A stretch of 64,000 nucleotides of DNA from Pirellulaceae bacterium (GTDB lineage Bacteria; Planctomycetota; Planctomycetia; Pirellulales; Pirellulaceae). Under the pieces are notes generated by a model that ran no database searches, was not told where the DNA came from, and saw nothing but the letters and a program-made list of their open reading frames with translations. The stretch is from the NCBI GenBank assembly GCA_019636385.1, contig JAHBXT010000007.1, positions 62,001-126,000 on the forward strand, given 5' to 3'. Positions 17,623-26,340 of this stretch are shown here, piece by piece (positions within the stretch are counted from its first letter, which is position 1; the number at the start of each line of letters is the position of its first letter). Position numbers and translations under genes: made by a program.

Positions 17623-18503
17623 AGTTGGCATCAATTACAGAAGCTGAATTTGCGCAAGCTGAATTGCGACTCGGCAGAGAATTGCACGAGCACAATGGAG
17701 TGTGGTGGGTCAAGTCTGCCCCGTATTACTGCAAGCCGGTCCATGAATTTCGACCATTCAAGCGTGGTTCTGTACGGCCCGCCTTTCGCCGTTCATGGTT
17801 GGGGTATTCGCACCAGCTCGAGAGCGACCACCGCGCCTCGCGGCTACTGACGTGGAATATCTTGCAGGGACAAAACCTGCGACAGTTTTCACTGACACTG
17901 ATCGGTCAGAAGAAACGAAATCAGGTACGACAGAGCCTAAAGCAGTGTACGGTGCTTCCGATCCCTGATGTCGCTCCCTGGCTGGACGCCATGAGACACA
18001 TCAACATCGCGCAGGCTCAGCGCTTTGATGCGCTCGGCGACCGTAAGGCCTATTTGCCCGCCGAGTATTATCAAACGCAAGAAGCCCAGTGGCGACAAGA
18101 CATGCTCAAGATATTCTCACATCCTGGCCATACACTGATCGGTGTGTTCGTCGATCAGGCCTTAGCTGCCTATATGGATTTGGTGCGAATCGAAGACACC
18201 TGGATGTTTGGTGCCGTCAAGAGTGCTGACGAATACCTCGCCTTTCGCCCCGTAGATGCGCTGTACTTCAGTGTCTTGAGCTTGGCGGCTCAGTCTGATT
18301 GTCAGCGCGTTGTCAACGGCGGCGGCCAAGAGCGCGAGGGATTGGTGCATTTCAAGCGACAGTTTCTGTTTCAGGCTGTTTCGCTACCCTACTTCACTTG
18401 GTCGTTACTTCCAATCGAACGACTTAAGCGACTCCGGCAATTCATGCTCCGCAGATCATCCAGTACAGCTCACACATACATTCTTGACTGTCAACTTCCT
18501 TAG
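17592..18503 (+). CDS. FemAB/GNAT-like protein, paralogue 4 of 4
   Basis: The 303-residue protein belongs to the same family as the array at 12052-14561: LHEHNGVWWVKS, YYCKPVHEFRPF, LGYSHQLESDHRAS, QKKRNQVRQSLKQC, GVFVDQALAAYMDL, FRPVDALYFSVLSLA and HFKRQFLFQAVSLP. ATG 17592 is used; GTG 17616 and TTG 17625 are alternatives closer to the conserved block. It lies between a glycosyltransferase and a full-length AsnB, separated from the other three copies by two genes. Confidence 0.6.
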   Translation: MEDTGTSIVLELASITEAEFAQAELRLGRELHEHNGVWWVKSAPYYCKPVHEFRPFKRGSVRPAFRRSWLGYSHQLESDHRASRLLTWNILQGQNLRQFSLTLIGQKKRNQVRQSLKQCTVLPIPDVAPWLDAMRHINIAQAQRFDALGDRKAYLPAEYYQTQEAQWRQDMLKIFSHPGHTLIGVFVDQALAAYMDLVRIEDTWMFGAVKSADEYLAFRPVDALYFSVLSLAAQSDCQRVVNGGGQEREGLVHFKRQFLFQAVSLPYFTWSLLPIERLKRLRQFMLRRSSSTAHTYILDCQLP

Positions 18504-18505
18504 TT

Positions 18506-20413
18506 ATGTGTGGCATTACCGGCGTAGTCGATTTCCAACAACCATCTTTGGTTGTTCAATACTTACAGCAAATGAACGACGTCGCAGTCCATCGTGGCCC
18601 AGACGATTCAGGGTTTATCTATTTTTCAGATGACAATGCGGTAAAGGTGATGACCGACCAGCAGTCGGCCGCACAGCAGGTTTGTCCTATCGGCGTGGCA
18701 ATGAGGCGGCTGGCTATCGTTGATCTGTCGGAAGCTGGCCACCAACCGATGACGGACGAGAGTGGACGATATTGGATTGTCTACAACGGCGAAGTTTATA
18801 ACTTCATCGAACTCCGCCAAGAACTGGAACAATTGGGGCGAGCGTTCCGCAGCCGTACCGACACGGAAGTTGTCCTACAAGCCTTTATCGAATGGGGACC
18901 TACGTGCCTATTGAAATTTAATGGCATGTGGGCGTTGGTGATCTACGACAGACAGACTCGTCAGATTTTCTGCGCGCGTGACCGATTTGGCGTCAAGCCG
19001 TTCCATTTTGCACACCAGCCAGGCCGCTTCGCATTCAGCTCGGAAATCAAACAATTACTGGAGCTGCCGTGGGTCAGCCGACAGGCAAATCGACAACGCT
19101 TAGCCGATTTCTTCCTATGGGGTTTCGAGAATCACACCAACGAGACCTGCTTCCAGCATGTCCATTGCCTGCCGGCCTCGCACTATATGGTGCTGACCTA
19201 CGATGACATTCAACGCGGTAACTACGAACCCAAACGCTACTGGCAACCCAATGCAGTTGAACGACTGCCGGACGCTGATGCAATTGAAAAATTTCGTGAT
19301 CTGTTAGCTGACGCAGTTCAGTTACGTTTGCGCAGCGACGTGCCAGTCGGTGTAACCCTTTCCGGTGGACTCGATTCGTCTAGTATTGCCTGTCTGGCTG
19401 GCGATTCGCGGCAAAAACTGGGGGTGACTTCACCATTGGATGCTTTCAACGTCGACTTCGGGACTGCAGGGTATTCAGAACGGGAATTTGCGGCAGCAGC
19501 TGCCAATAGAGCCCATGCCAGACTGGTGACGTTGCGGCCTGATCAAACTGACTTGCTGCGTGACTGGGACAAATTTATCTGGCACATGGAATGCCCGTTT
19601 GGGGGCTTATCTTATTTCTCGAACTTTCAAATATATCGATTGATTCGTTCCAGCGGAATCTCGGTAGTACTCAGCGGCCAAGGTGCGGACGAGCTTCTGC
19701 TGGGTTACGAACGATATCGTGTCTACGACATGTTATTCAAATTCCGATCAAAGCGTATCGTTGCAGCAGTACAACAAATAATGCAAGCGCGCCGTTCTGC
19801 TAACCTGCGACTATCAACCCAAATTGGACACACACTCTACTTTTCGATTCCCAAGTTGCGTAGCTTTAGACGCCAATTGGCGATGCGCAGGTTTATGCAG
19901 CCCAAGTTTTATGCAGACTTTAGGAACCAGACGGAGCATGTTCGTGCAGCTACGGTTCATCCAAGCCGTGAATCGCTGCAAATTAGTGAATACTATCACT
20001 ACAAATTGCCACACTTATTACATCACGAAGATTGCGTGTCGATGGCTCATTCGGTCGAAACGCGATTGCCATTTGTCGATTACCGACTTCTAGAGTTTGT
20101 TTTAGGGCACCCGCTTGACCTGTTGTTTCGGGACGGCTGGAGCAAGTATATTCTGCGTCAGGCCATGCGAGGTGTATTACCCGATGTCGTGCGATCTCGC
20201 ACAGACAAGATGGGTTATGAAACGCCAACTGGCAACTTGATCCGACAGAATAGCGATCTGTTTCGGCCGATGTTAGCTCGACACCGTGACGACCCTATCA
20301 TCTGCATTCCCGCTATTGAAGCTCGCTTTGCCAAACCTAATTTGGATGAGGGAACTCTATGTCGCACGGTTAGCTATCTCAGTTGGAAAGAAGCATTCGG
20401 CGTAGCGATTTAG
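18506..20413 (+). CDS. asnB: asparagine synthase (glutamine-hydrolysing)
   Basis: A full 635-residue AsnB-type enzyme. MCGITGVVDF gives the Ntn glutaminase nucleophile Cys2, followed by RRLAIVDLSEAGHQPM, VYNGEVYNF and RDRFGVKPFHFA. The synthetase half has the PP-loop SGGLDSS at 286-292 and LSGQGADELLLGYERY. It uses glutamine nitrogen and ATP to amidate a carboxylate. In glycan loci such enzymes often modify sugars or sugar-linked acids rather than making free asparagine. The start is two bases after the preceding stop. It is the last gene before the repeat region. Confidence 0.85.
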   Translation: MCGITGVVDFQQPSLVVQYLQQMNDVAVHRGPDDSGFIYFSDDNAVKVMTDQQSAAQQVCPIGVAMRRLAIVDLSEAGHQPMTDESGRYWIVYNGEVYNFIELRQELEQLGRAFRSRTDTEVVLQAFIEWGPTCLLKFNGMWALVIYDRQTRQIFCARDRFGVKPFHFAHQPGRFAFSSEIKQLLELPWVSRQANRQRLADFFLWGFENHTNETCFQHVHCLPASHYMVLTYDDIQRGNYEPKRYWQPNAVERLPDADAIEKFRDLLADAVQLRLRSDVPVGVTLSGGLDSSSIACLAGDSRQKLGVTSPLDAFNVDFGTAGYSEREFAAAAANRAHARLVTLRPDQTDLLRDWDKFIWHMECPFGGLSYFSNFQIYRLIRSSGISVVLSGQGADELLLGYERYRVYDMLFKFRSKRIVAAVQQIMQARRSANLRLSTQIGHTLYFSIPKLRSFRRQLAMRRFMQPKFYADFRNQTEHVRAATVHPSRESLQISEYYHYKLPHLLHHEDCVSMAHSVETRLPFVDYRLLEFVLGHPLDLLFRDGWSKYILRQAMRGVLPDVVRSRTDKMGYETPTGNLIRQNSDLFRPMLARHRDDPIICIPAIEARFAKPNLDEGTLCRTVSYLSWKEAFGVAI

Positions 20414-20464
20414 TCTGTTACAAACCAATTCAATCTCTGATTCCTCAATGCAACTGAAGAAATG

Positions 20465-20700
20465 AACATCGATAGACAGGATTTACAGGATAACTGACGA
20501 TCCTCGATCCGATTTAATGTTTGGGAAAGTCACTAAGCAATTTGTCGGCTGCGCGCTGGAAGTTCGCTGGGAGCCGGGCTCCTTGAATCAGTCGATCAGT
20601 AAGCCTTGGGCATCCGAAACTCGAATTCATACGATTCAAACGCCACAACTGACTCTATCAGCGACTTAAGCTCATCCTGTCTATCCTGTCCATCCATGCC
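20465..20700 (+). repeat. inverted-repeat-bounded GxxExxY unit, copy 1 (decayed)
   Basis: The 236-base unit begins at AACATCGATAGACAGGAT and ends in ATCCTGTCTATCCTGTCC plus nine more bases. The reverse complement of the left 27 bases matches the right 27 with only a few mismatches, so the ends are imperfect terminal inverted repeats. Inside, a frame from ATG 20517 to TAA 20669 begins MFGKVTKQFVGCALEV, the start of a GxxExxY protein. It has lost seven bases and then the whole middle of the gene compared with copy 3. Confidence 0.8.
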
Positions 20701-20744
20701 AATTCGCTCTTTGATACTCTTCCTTCGCGGGCGAGTTCATAACG

Positions 20745-20980
20745 AACATCGATAGACAGGATTTGCAGGATAACTGACGATCCTCGATCCGATTTAATGT
20801 TTGGGAAAGTCACTAAGCAATTTGTCGGCTGCGCGCTGGAAGTTCGCTGAGAGCCGGGCTCCTTGAATCAGTCGATCAGTAAGCCTTGGGCATCCGAAAC
20901 TCGAATTCATACGATTCATACGCCACAAGTGAATCGATCGCTTGCTTAAGCCAATCCTGTACATCATGTACATCCCTGTT
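20745..20980 (+). repeat. inverted-repeat-bounded GxxExxY unit, copy 2 (decayed)
   Basis: This is a near-identical tandem copy of the unit at 20465, offset by 280 bases and carrying the same internal deletions. The deletions therefore predate the duplication. The remnant frame from ATG 20797 is additionally broken by TGA at 20848-20850, where copy 1 has TGG. The right end (20954-20980) is more diverged than in copy 1. Confidence 0.8.
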
Positions 20981-21023
20981 CATTCGCTCTCGGAAGACTT
21001 CGTTAACCGGCGCGCTTATTACG

Positions 21024-21489
21024 AACATCGATAGACAGGATATGCAGGATAACTGACGATCCTCGATCCGATTTACAGTTTGGAGAAATCACTGAGAAAA
21101 TCATCGGCTGTGCGCTGGAGGTCATCAGTGAACTTGGAGCCGGTTTCCTTGAGTCAGTCTATGAGAAGGCCTTGGCAATCGCTCTCCAGGAAAAGGGGCT
21201 CCGCGTACACTGCCAACATCCTATCCATGTTCATTTTCGACAACGCATAATCAGCGAATTCTATGCTGACCTGCTTGTTGAGGGAAAAGTCATCGTCGAG
21301 CTCAAGGCTGCAAGGGCGATCGCCCGCGAGCACCAGGCTCGGATCATTAACTACCTCAAGGCAACAGCGATCGAGGTTGGCTTACTGATCAATTTTGGCA
21401 ATCCAAAACTCGAATACAAACGATTCACGCGCCACAAGTGACTCGACCGGTGACCTAAGCTCATCCTGTCCATCCTGCCCATCCATGTT
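21024..21489 (+). repeat. inverted-repeat-bounded GxxExxY unit, copy 3 (full length)
   Basis: The 466-base unit has the same left end as copies 1 and 2 and a right end at 21463-21489 starting ATCCTGTCCATCCTGCCC. The two 27-base ends pair with about six mismatches. It contains the complete body of a GxxExxY reading frame. It lies directly after copy 2, 43 bases away, and about 80 bases before the next glycosyltransferase. Confidence 0.8.
21076..21441 (+). pseudogene. GxxExxY protein (PD-(D/E)XK nuclease-like), start codon lost
   Basis: The frame from codon 21076 to TGA 21439-21441 encodes about 121 residues that fit the GxxExxY family. ITEKIIGCALEVISELGAG leads into FLESVYEKAL, then FYADLLVEGKVIVELKA, whose D and E-x-K match the PD-(D/E)XK nuclease signature, and ends GNPKLEYKRFTRHK. 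Where decayed copies 1 and 2 have ATG, this copy has CAG (21076-21078), and no ATG, GTG or TTG occurs in frame before TTG 21172, which lies past the signature GAGFLESVY. It is either a pseudogene or expressed as a truncated form. The biochemical role of the family is not established. Confidence 0.65.
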
Positions 21490-21567
21490 CATTCGTCTTG
21501 TTCACACACTTGTTCATCAGCGACGATCTCCACGTTCTGGCGAACGTAGCGACCAGTTTTTTAATTG

Positions 21568-22728
21568 ATGCATATTGCTTTTTTAACTTTGAACTACCCA
21601 ACACCAGCGCGGCCGACGGTGGGTACCTTTGTGCAGCAGTTCGTGTGGGCCATGGCTCGCCAGGGCCATCGCTGCAGCGTGATCAATCCGGCCAGCTTGC
21701 ATCACAAGCGATTCGGAGCATTGCCTCCCGAAGCATCGACTGAGCAAGCGGGGCAGGGCAGTCAAGTGGCAGTGTATCGTCCACGCTTCCTGTCGCTGTC
21801 GTCCAGAGATTGTGGAGTCTTCCACACGGGTCGCTGGACGCAGCGAGTGCTGAACAGCGTGTCGATCCGTGCCGTCAGAAAACTGCCTAGCAAACCCGAT
21901 ATCGTCTATGGACATTTTTTGTATCACTGCGGACGCAACGCCACAGTGGTCGGCAATCGTTTGGGCATACCCTCGGTCATCGGTGTCGGAGAAGGCACTT
22001 TTTGGACGGTCAAGCCTTTCGGATTCCGACGAGCCCGCAGGGATTTTGCTACCACAACTGGCTTCATCGCCGTAGCCTCACATATCCGCCAAGGACTAGT
22101 CGATCAAATTGGCGTCGCCCCCGAGAAGATTCTGCTGGCTCCTAACGGAGTCGACTTGTCGCGCTTTGTGGCCCAGGATCGTCAGGCCATTCGCCGTGAA
22201 TTGAAGATACCGACGGACCTATTTCTGATCGCCTTCGTGGGTACCTTTGATGACCTGAAAGGTGGTACTGAACTGGTGCAAGCCACCAGCGGACTGGATG
22301 GCGTCGGTCTGGCGATGATCGGCCAGGGCGATAAACTGTTTGAAGGCCCGCAGATTATTCATCGCGGTCGCCTCAGGCATGACATGATCCCCAAGTGGCT
22401 GAGCGCTGCTGATATTTTCGTGCTGCCAACTCGCGAAGAAGGGTCCTGCAACGCAGTCATCGAAGCACTTGCCTGTGGACTGCCGATCGTTACCAGCAGT
22501 GGCGACTACATGAACGACATCGTCGATGATCAGGTCGCCTTGCGTGTCGATCCCACCGATGTCCAGGCCATTCGACAGGCGATTATCACACTCAAGAATG
22601 ATCCGGAGCGTAGAACCGCAATGGCGCGTGCCTGCCTGGAGAAGGCTGGCACTCTAGACATTAATAAGCGAGCACAGCGCGTTACACAGTGGTTGGAAGC
22701 ACTGGTTCAACCAGGACGAGTGGAGTAG
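21568..22728 (+). CDS. GT4-type glycosyltransferase
   Basis: About 386 residues from ATG 21568 (a TTG lies just upstream at 21565). It starts HIAFLTLNYPTPARPTVGTF and has IVYGHFLYHCGRNA, GVGEGTFWTVKPFGFRRA, ILLAPNGVDLSRF and the donor-binding motif FVLPTREEGSCNAVIEALAC near 290-310. It is paralogous to the enzyme at 16423-17622. It follows the GxxExxY repeat array, which appears to have been inserted upstream of it. Confidence 0.85.
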   Translation: MHIAFLTLNYPTPARPTVGTFVQQFVWAMARQGHRCSVINPASLHHKRFGALPPEASTEQAGQGSQVAVYRPRFLSLSSRDCGVFHTGRWTQRVLNSVSIRAVRKLPSKPDIVYGHFLYHCGRNATVVGNRLGIPSVIGVGEGTFWTVKPFGFRRARRDFATTTGFIAVASHIRQGLVDQIGVAPEKILLAPNGVDLSRFVAQDRQAIRRELKIPTDLFLIAFVGTFDDLKGGTELVQATSGLDGVGLAMIGQGDKLFEGPQIIHRGRLRHDMIPKWLSAADIFVLPTREEGSCNAVIEALACGLPIVTSSGDYMNDIVDDQVALRVDPTDVQAIRQAIITLKNDPERRTAMARACLEKAGTLDINKRAQRVTQWLEALVQPGRVE

Positions 22729-22776
22729 CGTCTCAGACGAATTACGTTCAAGGCCTGCAAGAGGCTCAATTGAATC

Positions 22777-22795
22777 CCGCAGTCTCGAACTGCGG
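22777..22795. other. perfect 7-bp hairpin in a 226-base gap
   Basis: CCGCAGT and ACTGCGG pair perfectly around a five-base loop, 49 bases after the glycosyltransferase stop. No T-run follows, so it is not a classic terminator. The rest of the gap 22729-22954 shows no convincing gene. Confidence 0.4.
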
Positions 22796-22954
22796 AGTAT
22801 TCGGCTTTATGCTACAGATATGCCTTCGACAAACTCCAACTACTGCCAACATTTGCGACGGATGGTCCTTAGCAAAAAACGGAACAATCCACAGGTTAAA
22901 CCTGCGGGATTATGGTTTGTGGCGAGAAGTTCCCGAGGAAACAAATAGAACTCA

Positions 22955-23920
22955 ATGAAACTACGCGCCCTGGAGGCTGAAGAATTACCGGCATACGATC
23001 AACTGGCCCGAAGCCACGGCACGCTGTTTAATCGCGTGGACTGGTTGAGCATGTTCGGCGATCGCGTGAGACTGCTGGGCTTGTTTGACAAAGGCGATCG
23101 AATGGTCGGCGGTGCTGCTGTGTATGCCGAATCGCGATTTGGCCTTACGCTGCTGCGTCGCGCACCGTTCACGCCTGGTTGCGGACCTTTTCTGAAACCA
23201 GCCGCTAAGAATCCTGTGGCGCGGTTGGAAGAACATCGTGAGGCGCTGTCGTTGCTGCTGGATTATGTTGAATCACTCAAACCCGCAATCTGCATGTTAC
23301 CGCTAAATCAACAGGTGCGGGATGTTATGCCCTTGCTGTGGCGCAAGTACAAAGCAGTGCCAGCCTACACTTACCAAATCGACTTGACTCAAGCTTTGGA
23401 CGAAATCCGTTCGCAAATGTCACCTACGCGCCGCAACGATATCTCCAAAGCAGTCCGCGATGGTGTTGAGGTACGACAGATTTCGGATCCTCATATCGTC
23501 TACGAATTGGTGCTCAGCACTTTTCGTCGTCAGAGTAAGGCAGTGGATACACAAACGCTGAATTCGATCTTGCACCACTATCGCAACGAACAAAATAGTT
23601 TTGCTTTTTGCGCCTATCGCGATGCCTTACCGGTTGCCGTATCACTGATCGTGCACGACGGTACGATCGGTTATTATCTACTGGGTGGTGCCATCGAATC
23701 CAATCGACACCATGGTGCTGGAGCTGTGGCATTATTCGCAGCCATCGAGCACGCTCATCGCATTGGATTAAAAGTTTTCGACTTCGAGGGTTCGGTCATC
23801 CCGGCTATTGAACGATTCTTTCGCGGTTTCGGCGGACGGCTGGTGCCCTACTACACCATGAATAAGGCCTGGCTGCCGCTGGAGATGTTGCTGAAATTTA
23901 AGAAACGCGAGTGGTTTTAG
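22955..23920 (+). CDS. FemAB-like acyltransferase (GNAT family)
   Basis: The 321-residue protein has the FemAB/BioF2-like layout: FNRVDWLSMFGDRVRLLGLFD, VGGAAVYAESRFGLTLLRRAP with FTPGCGPFLKP, a basic MSPTRRNDISKAVRDGVEV segment near residue 150, and GYYLLGGAIESNRHHGAGAVALFAAI then KVFDFEGSVIPAIERFFRGFGG. The last element corresponds to the acceptor-side GNAT half. It probably attaches an acyl or aminoacyl group to the glycan. It overlaps the following glycosyltransferase by ten bases if GTG 23911 is the start there. Confidence 0.7.
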   Translation: MKLRALEAEELPAYDQLARSHGTLFNRVDWLSMFGDRVRLLGLFDKGDRMVGGAAVYAESRFGLTLLRRAPFTPGCGPFLKPAAKNPVARLEEHREALSLLLDYVESLKPAICMLPLNQQVRDVMPLLWRKYKAVPAYTYQIDLTQALDEIRSQMSPTRRNDISKAVRDGVEVRQISDPHIVYELVLSTFRRQSKAVDTQTLNSILHHYRNEQNSFAFCAYRDALPVAVSLIVHDGTIGYYLLGGAIESNRHHGAGAVALFAAIEHAHRIGLKVFDFEGSVIPAIERFFRGFGGRLVPYYTMNKAWLPLEMLLKFKKREWF

Positions 23921-25101
23921 GGGTGCTTGCTGTAGCTGGAAGCCGAACGATTCGCAGGGCAACTCTACGGGATTCGATTTGCCAACTGACTTCAGCGCAC
24001 GCGCTGGACGACGAGCGTATTCTACATCGCATGGCGTGGTCGGCCCAACGTTTGGGATACCGCAGTCAGGTTGCTGGCCCAGCAGCAACTGATGGCCACT
24101 ACGCGGGCATCACGTTGCACTCAGTTTATGACCGCACAGCGCCAGGCTTATGGAACCGAAGATTGCTGGCTTGGCTACGATTGGCTTGGTGGGCACTGCG
24201 CAGCAACTTTCGGGTCTTTCACCTTCATGATCCCGATTTGCTGCTGACTGGCATGGTGCTTAGGCTCTGCGGCAGAAAGGTGATCTACGACGTACATGAC
24301 GACTATCAAGCGGCCTTTCAAACTCGGCTGCGCGGACGTCCCGTGCTACGGGCTCTTGTGCCTCGCACATGGTGGCTCCTGGAACGCAACGCTGCCCGAC
24401 TATTTCAAGGCGTAATCGTGGCTGATCATCATCTGGCCAGAAAGTTTCGCCACTGCCAGCCAGTAATCTTAGGGAACTATCCACGGCTGGATTTTACAAG
24501 AGCTGCCGACACGTCGCGCGAAACAACCTTTAATCTGCTGTATGTTGGGGGAGTATCCAGATATCGTGGGCTGCACATTGTGGCTCAAGCCCTCCAATTG
24601 CTGCCTCAGACCGATTTGCGGCTGCATATCGTGGGAACTTGTAGAGAGGCTGGACTGCGAGACGAACTCACAGCGGATGCAAGGGTTGTGCTGCATGGGC
24701 AGGTCGAGTGGACTCGGCTACACACCATTTACGAGCGCGCGCATGTGGGATTAGCGATCTATCAGCCGATACCAGAGTTCGTGACAGTGGACCACTCCGC
24801 TAAAATCATCGAATACATGGCCGCCGGGCTGCCGATTATCACCGCCGACTTTCCAGGCCTTCGCCGTTTCGTGCAAGAACCTGGCTGCGGAGTGGTAGTG
24901 GATCCGACCAGTCCCACAGCGCTGGCTGCCGAGATCGACAGTCTGTACAAGGATCCCCAGAGACGTCTGGAGCTTGGACGGCGTGGGCGCAAGCTGTTTG
25001 AAGCCGAGTATCATTGGGAACAGCATGAGCCCAAGCTGGCGGCACTTTACGGACAGCTTCGACATCATGCGCCCGTCATAGAACGATCAGCATATTATTG
25101 A
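23911..25101 (+). CDS. GT4-type glycosyltransferase (tandem paralogue A)
   Basis: The 396-residue GT-B enzyme has ICQLTSAHALDDERILHRMAW near its start, FRVFHLHDPDLLLTGMVLRL, KVIYDVHDDYQA, LLYVGGVSRYRGLHIVAQAL and SAKIIEYMAAGLPIITADFPG in the donor site. GTG 23911 (inside the upstream gene) or GTG 23923 could start it. The next gene is a close paralogue, and the TGA overlaps its ATG (TGATG). The H-D-P-D-L element is common in ManNAc/glucosamine-type GT4 enzymes, but the donor is unknown. Confidence 0.82.
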   Translation: MVLGVLAVAGSRTIRRATLRDSICQLTSAHALDDERILHRMAWSAQRLGYRSQVAGPAATDGHYAGITLHSVYDRTAPGLWNRRLLAWLRLAWWALRSNFRVFHLHDPDLLLTGMVLRLCGRKVIYDVHDDYQAAFQTRLRGRPVLRALVPRTWWLLERNAARLFQGVIVADHHLARKFRHCQPVILGNYPRLDFTRAADTSRETTFNLLYVGGVSRYRGLHIVAQALQLLPQTDLRLHIVGTCREAGLRDELTADARVVLHGQVEWTRLHTIYERAHVGLAIYQPIPEFVTVDHSAKIIEYMAAGLPIITADFPGLRRFVQEPGCGVVVDPTSPTALAAEIDSLYKDPQRRLELGRRGRKLFEAEYHWEQHEPKLAALYGQLRHHAPVIERSAYY

Positions 25102-26282
25102 TGGTGTCGCTTAGCCACCACCTAGCATCCCCTCAATGCAACGCATACTTCGCAATGGCTGAATGCATCGATCGCTCTACCGGCATCTGTCAACTCACGA
25201 CCGGACATTCACTCGATGACGAGCGAATACTGCACCGCATGGCTTGGACGGCTAATCGAATGGGGTTTCGTGCAGCTGTCGCAGGCCCAGCAGACGCATC
25301 CGGTGATTATCAAGGCATCGCGCTAATCTCGATCTTTGACCCAACTCGGATTCGCTGGTTTCGCCACCGAGTTTTTGCATGGATACGAGTTTGCTGGTGG
25401 GCATTGTTTTCAAAATTTCGTATCTTCCACTTTCACGATCCAGACCTGATCCCAGCAGGCATCGTACTCAGGCTATTTGGTAGAAAGGTAATCTACGATG
25501 TGCATGACGATTACCAAGCGACCTTCCAGTTATTGACTGCCAATCGCTGGTGGTTACGGAATTGGTTTCCGAGTTGCTGGTGGAGATTCGAGCGAACTGC
25601 TGCTAGGTTATTTAACGGCGTAATCGTGGCAGACCGGCATTTGGCACAAAAATTCCAAGCTTGTAGACCCATCGTTCTGGGAAATTTTCCCCGTTTGGAT
25701 TTCACCAATCCAGCAGACACTTCTCATGAATCAACATTCAATGTGCTGTATGTTGGAGGCGTTACACGTGAGCGCGGACTAAAGGTAGCTCTTGATTCGC
25801 TCAAGACACTTCCGCAACAAGATATTCGGTTGCATGTAATTGGCCCTTGTCACGATCAATTGTTGCTGCAGGAGCTAAGCCATGACCCACGTGTCGTAGT
25901 ACACGGTCGGTTGAATTGGACTGAACTCAGTCGCCATTACGAACGCGCCCACATTGGGCTGGCTCTGTATCAGCCGCTACCCATTTTTTTGTATTGTACT
26001 GGGGAAAACGCCGTAAAAATCATCGAATATATGGCCGCTGGCATTCCGGTACTGTCAGCGGATTTTCCCGGCCTGAGGGCATTCGTTAGCGAAGCCGGAG
26101 TTGGACTGGTGGTTGATCCGCAAGATGCTGTGGCCGTCGCAGGACAAATCCAGCGACTGTACAGTGATCGCGAGCTGCTGTCTCACTTGGGGAGGCGGGG
26201 ACGAGAACTATTCGAATCTGAGTACCATTGGGAAAAACACGAGCCCAAGCTCGCCGAACTCTATCGGCAAGTCAGCAACTGA
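25101..26282 (+). CDS. GT4-type glycosyltransferase (tandem paralogue B)
   Basis: About 393 residues from ATG 25101. The protein matches the preceding one nearly block for block: ICQLTTGHSLDDERILHRMAW, FRIFHFHDPDLIPAGIVLRL, KVIYDVHDDYQA, FNVLYVGGVTRERGLKVALD and AVKIIEYMAAGIPVLSADFPG. This marks a tandem gene duplication. Codon usage looks like the neighbours, so the duplication is not recent. Translation is probably coupled to paralogue A. Confidence 0.82.
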   Translation: MVSLSHHLASPQCNAYFAMAECIDRSTGICQLTTGHSLDDERILHRMAWTANRMGFRAAVAGPADASGDYQGIALISIFDPTRIRWFRHRVFAWIRVCWWALFSKFRIFHFHDPDLIPAGIVLRLFGRKVIYDVHDDYQATFQLLTANRWWLRNWFPSCWWRFERTAARLFNGVIVADRHLAQKFQACRPIVLGNFPRLDFTNPADTSHESTFNVLYVGGVTRERGLKVALDSLKTLPQQDIRLHVIGPCHDQLLLQELSHDPRVVVHGRLNWTELSRHYERAHIGLALYQPLPIFLYCTGENAVKIIEYMAAGIPVLSADFPGLRAFVSEAGVGLVVDPQDAVAVAGQIQRLYSDRELLSHLGRRGRELFESEYHWEKHEPKLAELYRQVSN

Positions 26283-26340
26283 CGTAAGACTACGAACCGA
26301 CCAGGTGTGTTGATTTCACAGATGAAGGTCATGAAATACG

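Noticed and set aside
21172..21441. TTG-start gene of 89 codons in copy 3 of the repeat
   Set aside because: The conserved GxxExxY region continues about 32 codons upstream of this TTG; it would make a protein lacking the signature, so I treat the locus as a start-less pseudogene instead.
20465..21489. CRISPR-like array
   Set aside because: Unit length is about 280 bases with no short regular spacers; the repeats are internally deleted gene copies bounded by inverted ends.
22689..22958. 89-codon plus-strand open frame between a glycosyltransferase and a FemAB gene
   Set aside because: It overlaps both neighbours in other frames, and its product has no recognisable features.
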